Of a stretch of DNA of 64,000 nt, positions 56,861-64,000 are shown piece by piece. This DNA comes from JAGQOZ01 sp041399205. Its GTDB lineage: Bacteria > Planctomycetota > Planctomycetia > Pirellulales > Pirellulaceae. A program made the translations under genes and the position numbers. Under the pieces are notes generated by a model. That model saw only the letters and a list, made by a program, of their open reading frames with translations. It ran no database searches and was not told the DNA's origin. The stretch covers positions 186,001 through 250,000 of the forward strand of contig JAWKTK010000011.1 in the NCBI GenBank assembly GCA_041399205.1, in the 5' to 3' direction. How positions within the stretch are numbered: position 1 is the stretch's first letter; every line of letters starts with the position of its first letter.

Positions 56861-57982
56861 GTGAGAAAGCTAGTTTTCGAAAAATCAGAATATCCAACCA
56901 TCGGAGTCGAATTGGAATTAGGGCTCGTCGACTCGCAAAGCATGGAATTGACCAGTCGCATCAATGATCTGTTATTCCGGCTTCCGCCCGACATAAAGGA
57001 ACGAGTGAAACCGGAATTGATGCAATGCTGCGTGGAGATCAACACATCCATTTGCCATGACGTCAAGGCCGTGGACACAGAACTGACGCGGCTGGCACAT
57101 GCCGTGCAGTCCGTGGCGGACGGCCTGGGGATTCGTTTGTGGTGGGGCGCCACGCATCCGTTCAGTATGTGGCAAGATCAACGGGTGACGCCCAGCGAAC
57201 GCTACGAAGATTTGGTCATGCTGCTGCAAGAGATGGCTCGGCGATTAATCACCTTTGGCCTGCATGTCCACATTGGAGTTGATTCGGGCGATAAAGCCGT
57301 GATGATCTGCGATCGAATCATGCAACATTTACCCACGCTGCTGGCGCTCACCTGCAGCAGTCCGTATTGGGAAGGACGTGATACCGGGCTGTTTTCCTAT
57401 CGCTCTAAAATCATGGAAGGACTCCCCACGGCCGGCTTGCCGTCATTGATGCGGAATTGGAGCGAATACACTTGGTTGATCAATCACTTGGTAGACACCG
57501 GCTTCATCAATACCATTCGAGAAATCTGGTGGGACGTGCGTCCACATCATCGATTTGGCACGGTGGAAGTTCGCATCTGCGATATGCCGGGCTCGCTGGA
57601 TGACGTCCTGGCTGTCACCGCACTGATTCAATGCCTCGTCAAAAGCCTTAGCGACGAAATTGACGAAGGCACCTACCAGCACGATTGCCACCCGATGATT
57701 GTGCGGCAGAATAAATGGCGAGCGTGCCGGTTTGGCAATCAAGCTCCGCTGGTCAATTCGTTTACCTTTGAAGTGGAAACGGTTGGCGATATCGTGCGGC
57801 GCATGATTCGCGAATTAGAACCAACGGCACACGAGCTTGGTTGCTGGGAATACTTGCAACGCAATCAGCAAATTGCCGACGGTGAAGGCTGGGCCTATCG
57901 GCAAAGACGCATGCAGGACCAAAGCTGTGCTCGCGAGATGGTGGATCAGCTGACGTGGAATTCACGAATATCCGGCAGCTAG
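56861..57982 (+). CDS. Carboxylate-amine ligase, YbdK / glutamate-cysteine ligase 2 family
   Basis: 373 residues from GTG 56861, chosen because AAGGGG lies about seven bases upstream; longer frames overlap the previous gene. Family motifs: TIGVELELGLVD (about 12-23), HVHIGVDSGDKAV (about 138-150), EYTWLINHLVDTG, and TVEVRICDMPGSLDD (about 233-247). YbdK enzymes have weak glutamate-cysteine ligase activity in E. coli; in other bacteria the substrate is unknown. Together with the M20 amidohydrolase it suggests handling of a small peptide or N-acyl amino acid. Confidence 0.9.
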   Translation: MRKLVFEKSEYPTIGVELELGLVDSQSMELTSRINDLLFRLPPDIKERVKPELMQCCVEINTSICHDVKAVDTELTRLAHAVQSVADGLGIRLWWGATHPFSMWQDQRVTPSERYEDLVMLLQEMARRLITFGLHVHIGVDSGDKAVMICDRIMQHLPTLLALTCSSPYWEGRDTGLFSYRSKIMEGLPTAGLPSLMRNWSEYTWLINHLVDTGFINTIREIWWDVRPHHRFGTVEVRICDMPGSLDDVLAVTALIQCLVKSLSDEIDEGTYQHDCHPMIVRQNKWRACRFGNQAPLVNSFTFEVETVGDIVRRMIRELEPTAHELGCWEYLQRNQQIADGEGWAYRQRRMQDQSCAREMVDQLTWNSRISGS

Positions 57983-58017
57983 TGGAACATCGCCACAGCA
58001 AGCCATTTCCTCGCAAT

Positions 58018-58045
58018 CCTAGCCCGAAACGTAGTTGAGGGACTG
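58018..58045 (+). repeat. Third location of the TAGCCCGA dispersed repeat
   Basis: CCTAGCCCGAAACGTAG followed by TTGAGGGACT, nearly identical to the first copy at 6517-6541, about 51 kb away. It sits between convergent genes, a usual place for REP-like elements. Confidence 0.85.
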
Positions 58046-58059
58046 AGGAAATATTCGCA

Positions 58060-58953
58060 CTACTGAAAACGCAAAATATTGCGTTCGGCCGGATCTTTCA
58101 AACTGTCGGCCAACTTGGCCAACGCTTCGGTTTCAATCTGCCGCACGCGTTCTCGAGTCAGACCGAGTTGTTCGCCAATTTCCTTCAGCGTATGTGGTTC
58201 CATGTGATCCAAGCCAAATCGCATGCGAAGCACGGTTGCCTCGCGAGGATCCATGGAGGCCATCATGTCTTTTACATGCTTCAGCACGTCGCTTTCCAGC
58301 AATTCATCTTCCGGCGTCTTCATGCGTTCGTCCATGACGATTTCGCCCAAAGACCAACCCGCGTCCGACTGATCGGTTTGCGGAGTGGAATTGTAGATAT
58401 TGATGGCCTTCTTGATGATGGGCAACTTCTTTTTGGGAAGCCCCAGGACTCGAGCAATCTCTTCCAACGTTGGCGAACGACCTAGCTCTTCCGTCAGCCT
58501 CGCATTCGCGCGACGCCACTTCGACAGCAGTTCGACCATGTACGCTGGAATCCGAATCGTCTTGGCCGAATTAATCAACGCTCGCTTGATCGATTGCTTG
58601 ATCCAGTAGCTGGCGTAGGTACTGAAACGAGTGCCCATGGCGGGATCAAATCCCTCGACGGCTCGTAGCAAACCCAAGTTGCCTTCTTCAATCAGATCTT
58701 GCAGTCCCAAGCCTTTGCCGGTGTAACTGCGAGCAATATTGACCACCAGTCGCAAGTTGGCACGAACCATGTGATCTCGAGCTCGAATGTCACCCTGAGC
58801 AATTCTTGCGGCCAATTCGCGTTCATCGGCGGCACTCAACAATGAAGTCTCGTTAATTTCCCGAAGATATGTTTCCAACGGCGTCTGCACGCTGGCATCT
58901 TCGTTGGACCGGACTTCAGTAGTGGATTCGGCGTTTCGTTCAGCTTTGACCAT
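58060..58953 (-). CDS. Sigma-70 family RNA polymerase sigma factor (RpoD/SigA-like)
   Basis: 297 residues from ATG 58953, matching the usual MVK start; an upstream extension to 59025 lacks homology. Region 1.2 (TPLETYLREINET), region 2 (DLIEEGNLGLLRAVEGFDPA and RFSTYASYWIKQSIKRAL, core and -10 binding), region 3, and region 4 (LKEIGEQLGLTRERVRQIETEAL, -35 helix-turn-helix). The long non-conserved N-terminal domain of a main sigma factor is absent, so it is probably a group 2 factor of the kind numerous in planctomycetes. Convergent with the YbdK gene; rpsA is upstream on the same strand, past its terminator. Confidence 0.94.
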   Translation of the reverse strand: MVKAERNAESTTEVRSNEDASVQTPLETYLREINETSLLSAADERELAARIAQGDIRARDHMVRANLRLVVNIARSYTGKGLGLQDLIEEGNLGLLRAVEGFDPAMGTRFSTYASYWIKQSIKRALINSAKTIRIPAYMVELLSKWRRANARLTEELGRSPTLEEIARVLGLPKKKLPIIKKAINIYNSTPQTDQSDAGWSLGEIVMDERMKTPEDELLESDVLKHVKDMMASMDPREATVLRMRFGLDHMEPHTLKEIGEQLGLTRERVRQIETEALAKLADSLKDPAERNILRFQ

Positions 58954-59090
58954 TGTGACTCTGATGATCCCAAAAGATAGACAAGCGGTGATATTTGATA
59001 GACTGAACATCGACGCTTGTTGCACAGATCTGAAGCATGCAATGACAGCGTGTGAGTGTGCCGATCCGAACGATTGTGCCGCAGAGGCGC

Positions 59091-59127
59091 AAGAAACAAC
59101 CCTGTCGTATTGTGCTGACAGGGTTGT
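59091..59127 (-). terminator. Terminator of rpsA
   Basis: ACAACCCTGTC (59096-59106) pairs perfectly with GACAGGGTTGT (59117-59127). On the minus strand TTTCTT follows. It lies 43 bases after the rpsA stop. Confidence 0.85.
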
Positions 59128-59169
59128 ATTGATGGTAATTCCTGAGCCGATTCTACGTCGGCAAACGAA

Positions 59170-60948
59170 CTATTCTTCTACGGTTGGTGGTTTGATCAGC
59201 GGACCCGATTCGCCTAGACCGCCTTTGAGCTCTTCCTGCGAAGCAGCTTGTGTCGCTTCTTCTTCGGCAGCAGCCTGCTCTTGTTCTTCGGCCCATTCAA
59301 CTCGTTTTCTGGACAAGCCAATCTTGCGATCTTCCGTGTCGACGCGAAGAATCTTGACTTCGATTTCGTCGCCCACTTTGACGATCTCTTCGGGGTTGTC
59401 CACTTTGTGGTCGGCCAATTCGGAAATGTGCAGCAAGCCTTCCAGCCCGTCTTCCAAACCAACGAAGACGCCAAAGTTGGTGATCTTGGTGACTTTGCCT
59501 TTCACCAATTCGCCGGCTTGGTACTTGTTTGGAATGTCCGTGGCCCACGGGTCGTTTTCCAGTTGCTTCAAGCCCAAGGCAATTCGGCGACGATCTTGAT
59601 CCACAGAAAGGACTCGGCATTCCACCTCTTGTCCTTTTTCCAGCATTTCGTTGGGATGGCTGATCTTACGCGTCCAAGACATATCGGAAACATGCAACAG
59701 ACCGTCGATGCCTTCTTCCAATTCAATAAAGGCACCATAGTTGGTCAGGTTGCGAACGCGTCCCTTGACCATGCTTTCCACGGGGTAGCGATCGGCAACA
59801 TCGTCCCAAGGATTCTTTTGGGTCTGCTTCATGCCCAAAGAAATCTCTTGTTTGTCTTTGTCGATTCCCAAGACGACCACTTCGATTTCGTCGCCAATTT
59901 GCACCAATTCATTCGGGTGGCTGATACGTTTGGTCCAAGACATTTCGCTAATGTGAACCAAGCCTTCAATGCCTTCTTCCAATTTCACAAAGGCACCGTA
60001 GGTCATCACGTTGACCACTTTACCCTTGACCGTGGAGTTGACTTCGTACTTGGTTTCGACATCGTCCCATGGGCTCGGCGTGAGTTGCTTCATGCCCAGG
60101 GCAATTTTTTCTTTTTCGTAGTCGATATTCAGAATAACGACTTCGATTTCTTGGTCGATTTCCACCATTTCCGAAGGATGGCCAATGCGTCCGTGGCTCA
60201 TATCCGTAATGTGCAGCAATCCGTCGATGCCGCCCAAATCGACGAAGGCACCGAATTCGGCGATATTCTTGACCACGCCGGTTCGCTTTTGGCCAACTTC
60301 CAAGTCTCGCAACAATTGTTCGCGATCTTCCTGACGTTGCTTTTCGATCAACGATCGGCGGCTGACAACGATATTGCGTCTAGCTTCATCAATCTTGAGT
60401 ACTTCGCACTGGACGGTACGACCGATGTAGTCGCCAATGTCGTGCGGACGACGAATGTCCACTTGGCTGGCTGGCAAGAAGACGTTGACGCCGATATCCA
60501 CCAACAGTCCGCCTTTGATTTTTCTGGTACAGGTGCCGGTGACCACTTGTCCTTCCTGGACGTTGGTCATCATTTCTTCCCAAGCGATAATTTTTTCTGC
60601 TTTTCGCTTGCTCAGGCTGATCATGCCGTAAGGATCGTCGGCCAGACCGGTGGCATCTTCCACCTCTTCGACCAAGACTTTAAGAATGTCGCCTTCCTTA
60701 GGAGGCTCGTCGCCTTCTTCCCATTCATATAACGGGATAATACCTTCGCTCTTGAAGCCGACATCCACCAGGACGCGGTCGTCATCCACGCGAATCACTC
60801 GACCTTCAACAATACTGTTAACATTGACATCCGCTTCGGACTCAATGGTGGCTAAGCCGGTATCTTCGGCCGTGGACAAGGCAGCTTCAATCTCTGCCAT
60901 AAAGTCTTGATCATTGTCTAAATTACGAATCAGGTTACGGTTGACCAT
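59170..60948 (-). CDS. rpsA: 30S ribosomal protein S1
   Basis: 592 residues with six S1 RNA-binding domains in order at about 45-115, 130-200, 215-290, 300-375, 385-460 and 470-545. The last four show the full pattern, for example VKGKVVNVMTYGAFVKLEEG and HISEMSWTKRISHP. The first two are divergent, as in other S1 proteins where they bind the ribosome. An acidic, Glu/Ala-rich tail of about 40 residues follows. S1 holds mRNA on the 30S subunit. The repeats produce a 494-codon antisense frame that is not a gene. Confidence 0.96.
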   Translation of the reverse strand: MVNRNLIRNLDNDQDFMAEIEAALSTAEDTGLATIESEADVNVNSIVEGRVIRVDDDRVLVDVGFKSEGIIPLYEWEEGDEPPKEGDILKVLVEEVEDATGLADDPYGMISLSKRKAEKIIAWEEMMTNVQEGQVVTGTCTRKIKGGLLVDIGVNVFLPASQVDIRRPHDIGDYIGRTVQCEVLKIDEARRNIVVSRRSLIEKQRQEDREQLLRDLEVGQKRTGVVKNIAEFGAFVDLGGIDGLLHITDMSHGRIGHPSEMVEIDQEIEVVILNIDYEKEKIALGMKQLTPSPWDDVETKYEVNSTVKGKVVNVMTYGAFVKLEEGIEGLVHISEMSWTKRISHPNELVQIGDEIEVVVLGIDKDKQEISLGMKQTQKNPWDDVADRYPVESMVKGRVRNLTNYGAFIELEEGIDGLLHVSDMSWTRKISHPNEMLEKGQEVECRVLSVDQDRRRIALGLKQLENDPWATDIPNKYQAGELVKGKVTKITNFGVFVGLEDGLEGLLHISELADHKVDNPEEIVKVGDEIEVKILRVDTEDRKIGLSRKRVEWAEEQEQAAAEEEATQAASQEELKGGLGESGPLIKPPTVEE

Positions 60949-61385
60949 TACTTACCCAAAAACATTCTTGGAACAACCCAGCGTCTAGAAACACGCCCAG
61001 TAAACGAGCCTGACATACGCGAAAACACTGGCCAGAATTGCCCAAAGAAATCTAAAAAAGGAACCAAATCAGCCATTCAGAACGAGCACTAACGCTAGCA
61101 ACTCGACAAATCCCGAATGAAACCCCGGAGAATAACATACCGGCTAATCGACCACAACCGCAGCCAACCTTGCTTTTTCTACCGATAAGTCTGGATTCCA
61201 GATATTTCCACTGGCAATTACGCCGCGCTGTTAGAGTGGGTCCGGAAGTTTGTATGCTCCCTGGCGGTTTGCGTTGCAGTCTAGGGCGATTGGGCAGTTA
61301 CTGTCACAGCATGCAGATAGCCAGTCTGCCTTGACGTTGGAGGCGGCGGCCTACTTGCGACGCCGATGAACGTTAGAACTCAATG
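60949..61385. other. 437-bp region upstream of rpsA, no gene seen
   Basis: Should contain the leftward rpsA promoter and leader. I see no clear -35/-10 pair, no terminator and no frame with homology. The right half (about 61230-61370) borders the mobile-element remnants. Confidence 0.5.
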
Positions 61386-62290
61386 TTACGCCACCTGAGG
61401 AGACAAATTCGCCGTTCGTTTGCCTCGATTCGTGGCGAATTCTTGCAGCGATTCTTTGGTCGAAGCGAAAAACGAGCCTCGTAACGAATTGGCTTGCATC
61501 ATGCGTTGAATTCGTTCGCTCAATAATTCGGCCGAAGAATCGATGCGGTCGAAGATCTCTTTCAGGCCAGCGTTCAGGTTCGCCTTGCCATTTCGCCACA
61601 AGCGACCGGTGTATTCGACCAACAATAAATAACTGCCGAGCGAAAACGTCTCCAGCATCCCTTCGCGAACCTCTTCAGACTTCCGTCGCGAAGCTGACAC
61701 CTTGTTGTCAGTTGCATTTCGAACTCGGCGGTCTTCGATAGGAACTAGCCAATGGTCTTGTTCCAAATTGCCGATCGAATTGCCGCCCGCAACACTTCCC
61801 AACCGAGCAGCCTTGAGCGAATCAATTTGCCCCTTCGCCTTGGCATGTTCTACTCGCTGGCGAACCGACGTGTGCCGGCTTGCTTCCGGCGTCTCCGCGA
61901 TTCCCGCCGCCACCGGATTCAGGTCAATGTAGGCACAGGTGGCCAGCAGAGCTTCCGTGTCCAGGATGGCAACGCTCTTGTAACGAGCTTCCCAGAAGGT
62001 TCCTCGAGTCCCATCCGCCTTGTTGGCCAGCCGAGCCAGCGGTTCCTTCAACGCCTTCATGAACCAGCCCAAATCCGCCAGTCGCTGCCGCAGCAGGGCG
62101 ACTCGTTTGGTGTCCTTCGCTTCATGTGCAATCCACTTTTGCAGCACGTCCGGATCGTCCATGGCCAAGGTTCGAGGCGGATAGACAGCAATCCAGCGGC
62201 GAACCACGTCTTCGTCCGACCACGCTTCCGCATCGCTTGGATCGAGCCGACAAAGCACATGCAAATGGTTGTCCATGACGGCGTAGGCAT
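61386..62290 (-). pseudogene. HUH (IS200/REP-type) transposase with internal deletion at its start
   Basis: From ATG 62276 the frame gives 296 residues beginning MDNHLHVLCRL, the HUH motif (His-Leu-His) normally about 100 residues into the protein. Later segments LGWFMKALKEPLARLANKAD and GTFWEARYKS are typical of the planctomycete family. Just upstream a strong AAGGAGG (62296-62302) lies five bases before another ATG (62290, reading Met-Pro) in the wrong frame. The copy starting at 63976 also begins Met-Pro after AAGGAG, so an internal deletion probably joined the start codon to codon 100 or so out of frame. The catalytic Tyr should lie further on, but N-terminal strands are missing, so it is inactive. 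Confidence 0.78.
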
Positions 62291-62347
62291 AATGTCCTCC
62301 TTGATGTGGTTAGCGCCTGATGGAGTGATGGTGGCGTGAGTTCCACA

Positions 62348-63867
62348 TTATTGGGGTGATCGGGGCGTTGTGAGTTTGGCTGGTGCGTTGCGACACTCGC
62401 TACTTCTTTGGTGATCGGCTAGTTTTCTTAAGCGATTGAGTTCTTTATCGTCGGCCCAGATGATCCAGCGTTTGCCGCTTGGGATTGCGGCCAGCCAATG
62501 GTAAGCTTGCCAGTTGCGAAGGGTGGAAACGGATAGGCTCAGTGCGCCTGCTAATGCATGCGGTGTCCAGTAATCTTCGTAGCCAACAATGGCCGAAATT
62601 GTTTCTCCCCGTTGACGGAAACGTTTGCATAATTGGCTGACGATAGCTGATGTAAATTCGCTTCCTGAGGCAGCGTGATAACCGTAACCGTTCAAAGCGT
62701 CGGCAATTCCTTGGTAGCTGTGTCCGCGACGTTTCAACTGGATGATTCGGGTCCGAATTGCATCGCACGACTCCAGTTGCTCGAACTTCCCTACGGAACG
62801 AACTACTTCATGACGGCTTTCGAATCCGCCGCTCCAATGAATCGTGACTTGTAGGCGTTCGGTGTCGCCAATGACTTCTGCGGTCACCTGGTCGATTAAC
62901 GTGCGAACGATCGTTTGGCGATCGATTCCAGATGTGGTTTCCGCGTGCCACAATGCCGGGATATCGTTAGCGAGCGATTGGATCTCCGTGAGTTCGCTCG
63001 GCGTGATACTGGATGGTTGGGTTTGCTCGAACCGTGCCAACTCTTCTTCTGCGTGCCGTTGTGCAACGAGCGCCGTTTCCCAGCGGCGTTCTAGTTCGCT
63101 CGCCACCAGCCGGTTGGCTGGGTCCACTTCTTCGTAACGACGACGTGCCAAGTCTGCTTCATACGTGGCTCGCTGGATTGTCTGTTGATGATGTTTGGCG
63201 ACTTGCTGTCTGTCCGCCCTTAGCAAGTCGATAGCGTCAACACTTAGTTGTATAGATGCAGGTGATATCGCGATCAACAATTGCTTTTCGACTAGCTCGT
63301 GGAGCGGTTTCGCATTGAACGCTTGGCACTGTTTTGCTCCGCAATGGTTGCGATGCATATCACACGTGTAACGCGCTTTCTGCTTGTCAGCATAACTGAT
63401 ACTCATGCGATAACCACACCGGCCGCAGCGCACTCGTGACGCCAACAGACCGCTTCCACGCGCCGCACCACCTTGCCCATACTGCACGCTGTTTTCTCGC
63501 AGTTTCTGCTGATTTTTCTGCCAATTCTCCCACGTGATGTAGGCGGGCAACTTGTCTTGGATCAATACGTCCCAATCTTCGGGTTTGGCCCAGCGGCGAC
63601 CTTTGCTGGGCTCACCAGGCACCGCTTTGCGTAGATTCGTTTCGCGACGCCCATAGACATAGGCCCCAGCGTAAACGGGGTGATGCAATATGCCGTTGAT
63701 CGTCGCTTGGTTGATTGGACGCCATTGAAGCACGCCTTTGCTTAAGCCGCGATGATCGCGAACGCCAACTTGATGTTGTGTTGATTGAGATACCTTACGA
63801 CGGCGGCCAAGCTTTGTAGTTCCGTGAATTTATCGAAAATCAGTTGGACGACTTCGCGCGTGATCAT
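62348..63867 (-). pseudogene. Large serine recombinase, catalytic domain missing and frame broken
   Basis: The 461-codon frame 62348-63733 contains part of the recombinase domain (TINGILHHPVYAGAYVYGRR), a zinc ribbon (RCGRCGYRM, then later Cys pair), a coiled helix (about 180-240) and a C-terminal helix-turn-helix-like segment. Upstream, codons from 63867 (MITREVVQLIFDKF) to LNQHNIKL near 63766 continue the same domain in another frame; one missing G in the GG at 63765-63766 explains it. The N-terminal resolvase domain with the active Ser is absent, since 63917-63975 holds the promoter of an oppositely oriented gene. So it is a truncated remnant of an integrase from a mobile element. Confidence 0.8.
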
Positions 63868-63916
63868 CGGGCTCCTTTTCGAGCGTATCAAAAATCAAGA
63901 GGGACATCCAATCTTC

Positions 63917-63945
63917 TTGACCTGTCTGGGCGATATTGGTAAGAT
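63917..63945 (+). promoter_or_regulatory. Sigma-70-type promoter for the right-edge transposase gene
   Basis: TTGACC (63917-63922), a 17-base spacer, and TAAGAT (63940-63945). The start site should be near 63952, about 24 bases before the ATG at 63976. Confidence 0.65.
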
Positions 63946-63975
63946 GCTGCCAGAAATCAAGAAAAAGGAGCGGCT

Positions 63976-64000
63976 ATGCCTCGCCAAGCTCGTGGTGAAT
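63976..64000 (+). CDS. Start of a probable HUH (REP-type) transposase, cut by the window edge
   Basis: Only eight codons are visible, reading MPRQARGE, after AAAAAGGAG six bases upstream and a good promoter. This start resembles the N-terminus of planctomycete REP-associated transposases as I remember it, the same family as the remnant at 61386-62290. The short visible length limits certainty. Confidence 0.5.

Noticed and set aside
59248..60732. 494-codon open frame antisense to rpsA
   Set aside because: It mirrors the repeated S1 domains and codon bias of rpsA; the translation is repetitive with no domain and no start site.

Overview
The window looks like chromosomal DNA of a planctomycete, most likely of the order Pirellulales. 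The evidence is a set of hallmark families: PSD1 plus DUF1501 gene pairs, a DUF1559 pseudopilin, a PVC-type heme dehydrogenase, LEPLEDRR-type N-termini on giant extracellular proteins, dockerin-like and PEP-CTERM ends, and twin zinc-ribbon membrane proteins. No rRNA, tRNA or CRISPR array was seen.

Layout. 1-8.4 kb: tail of a PEP-CTERM protein, a small exported protein, a ComM-type AAA ATPase, a thioredoxin/trypsin/PDZ fusion followed by a related pseudoprotease with a PDZ domain nested in its protease fold, a cluster of dispersed repeats, a frame-broken ATP-grasp gene and a DUF493 protein. 8.4-18 kb: two giant surface proteins, convergent and sharing the same C-terminal calcium-loop module: a CotH/lamin-tail/lectin protein (frame-broken near its end) and a 14-repeat FG-GAP protein. 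18-24 kb: DUF1559 pseudopilin, csrA, fliW, a frame-broken SH3-domain protein, a small conserved protein and xerC. 24-28.5 kb: signalling genes (LuxR-type regulator, sigma-54 regulator, PAS histidine kinase). 28.5-35.5 kb: a DUF1501 protein, two overlapping CNNM-type genes, an ABC-2 permease and a zinc-ribbon membrane protein. 35.7-41 kb: an IS4-family element sitting between two genes that have both lost their 3' ends (a sugar transferase and a DUF1501 gene), then the PSD1 gene. 41-43.8 kb: a gene-poor, repeat-rich stretch with a decayed lipoprotein gene and a thioredoxin-like fragment. 43.8-51.8 kb: PVC dehydrogenase/cytochrome, two paralogous membrane TPR proteins, and a broken PEP-CTERM gene. 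51.9-61 kb: core metabolism and information genes (sucCD with a clear promoter and terminator, an exported methyltransferase fusion, an M20 amidohydrolase, a YbdK-type ligase, a primary-like sigma factor and ribosomal protein S1). 61.3-64 kb: remains of mobile elements (HUH transposase copies and a large serine recombinase).

Two themes stand out. First, at least five genes carry single-base frame breaks with good coding sequence on both sides. This fits draft-assembly indels at least as well as real decay. Second, the region is rich in short palindromic repeats that recur kilobases apart and in places have become part of reading frames. The best candidates for new biology are the nested-PDZ pseudoprotease beside its active partner, the paired TPR membrane proteins, and the exported phosphatase-like/methyltransferase fusion.
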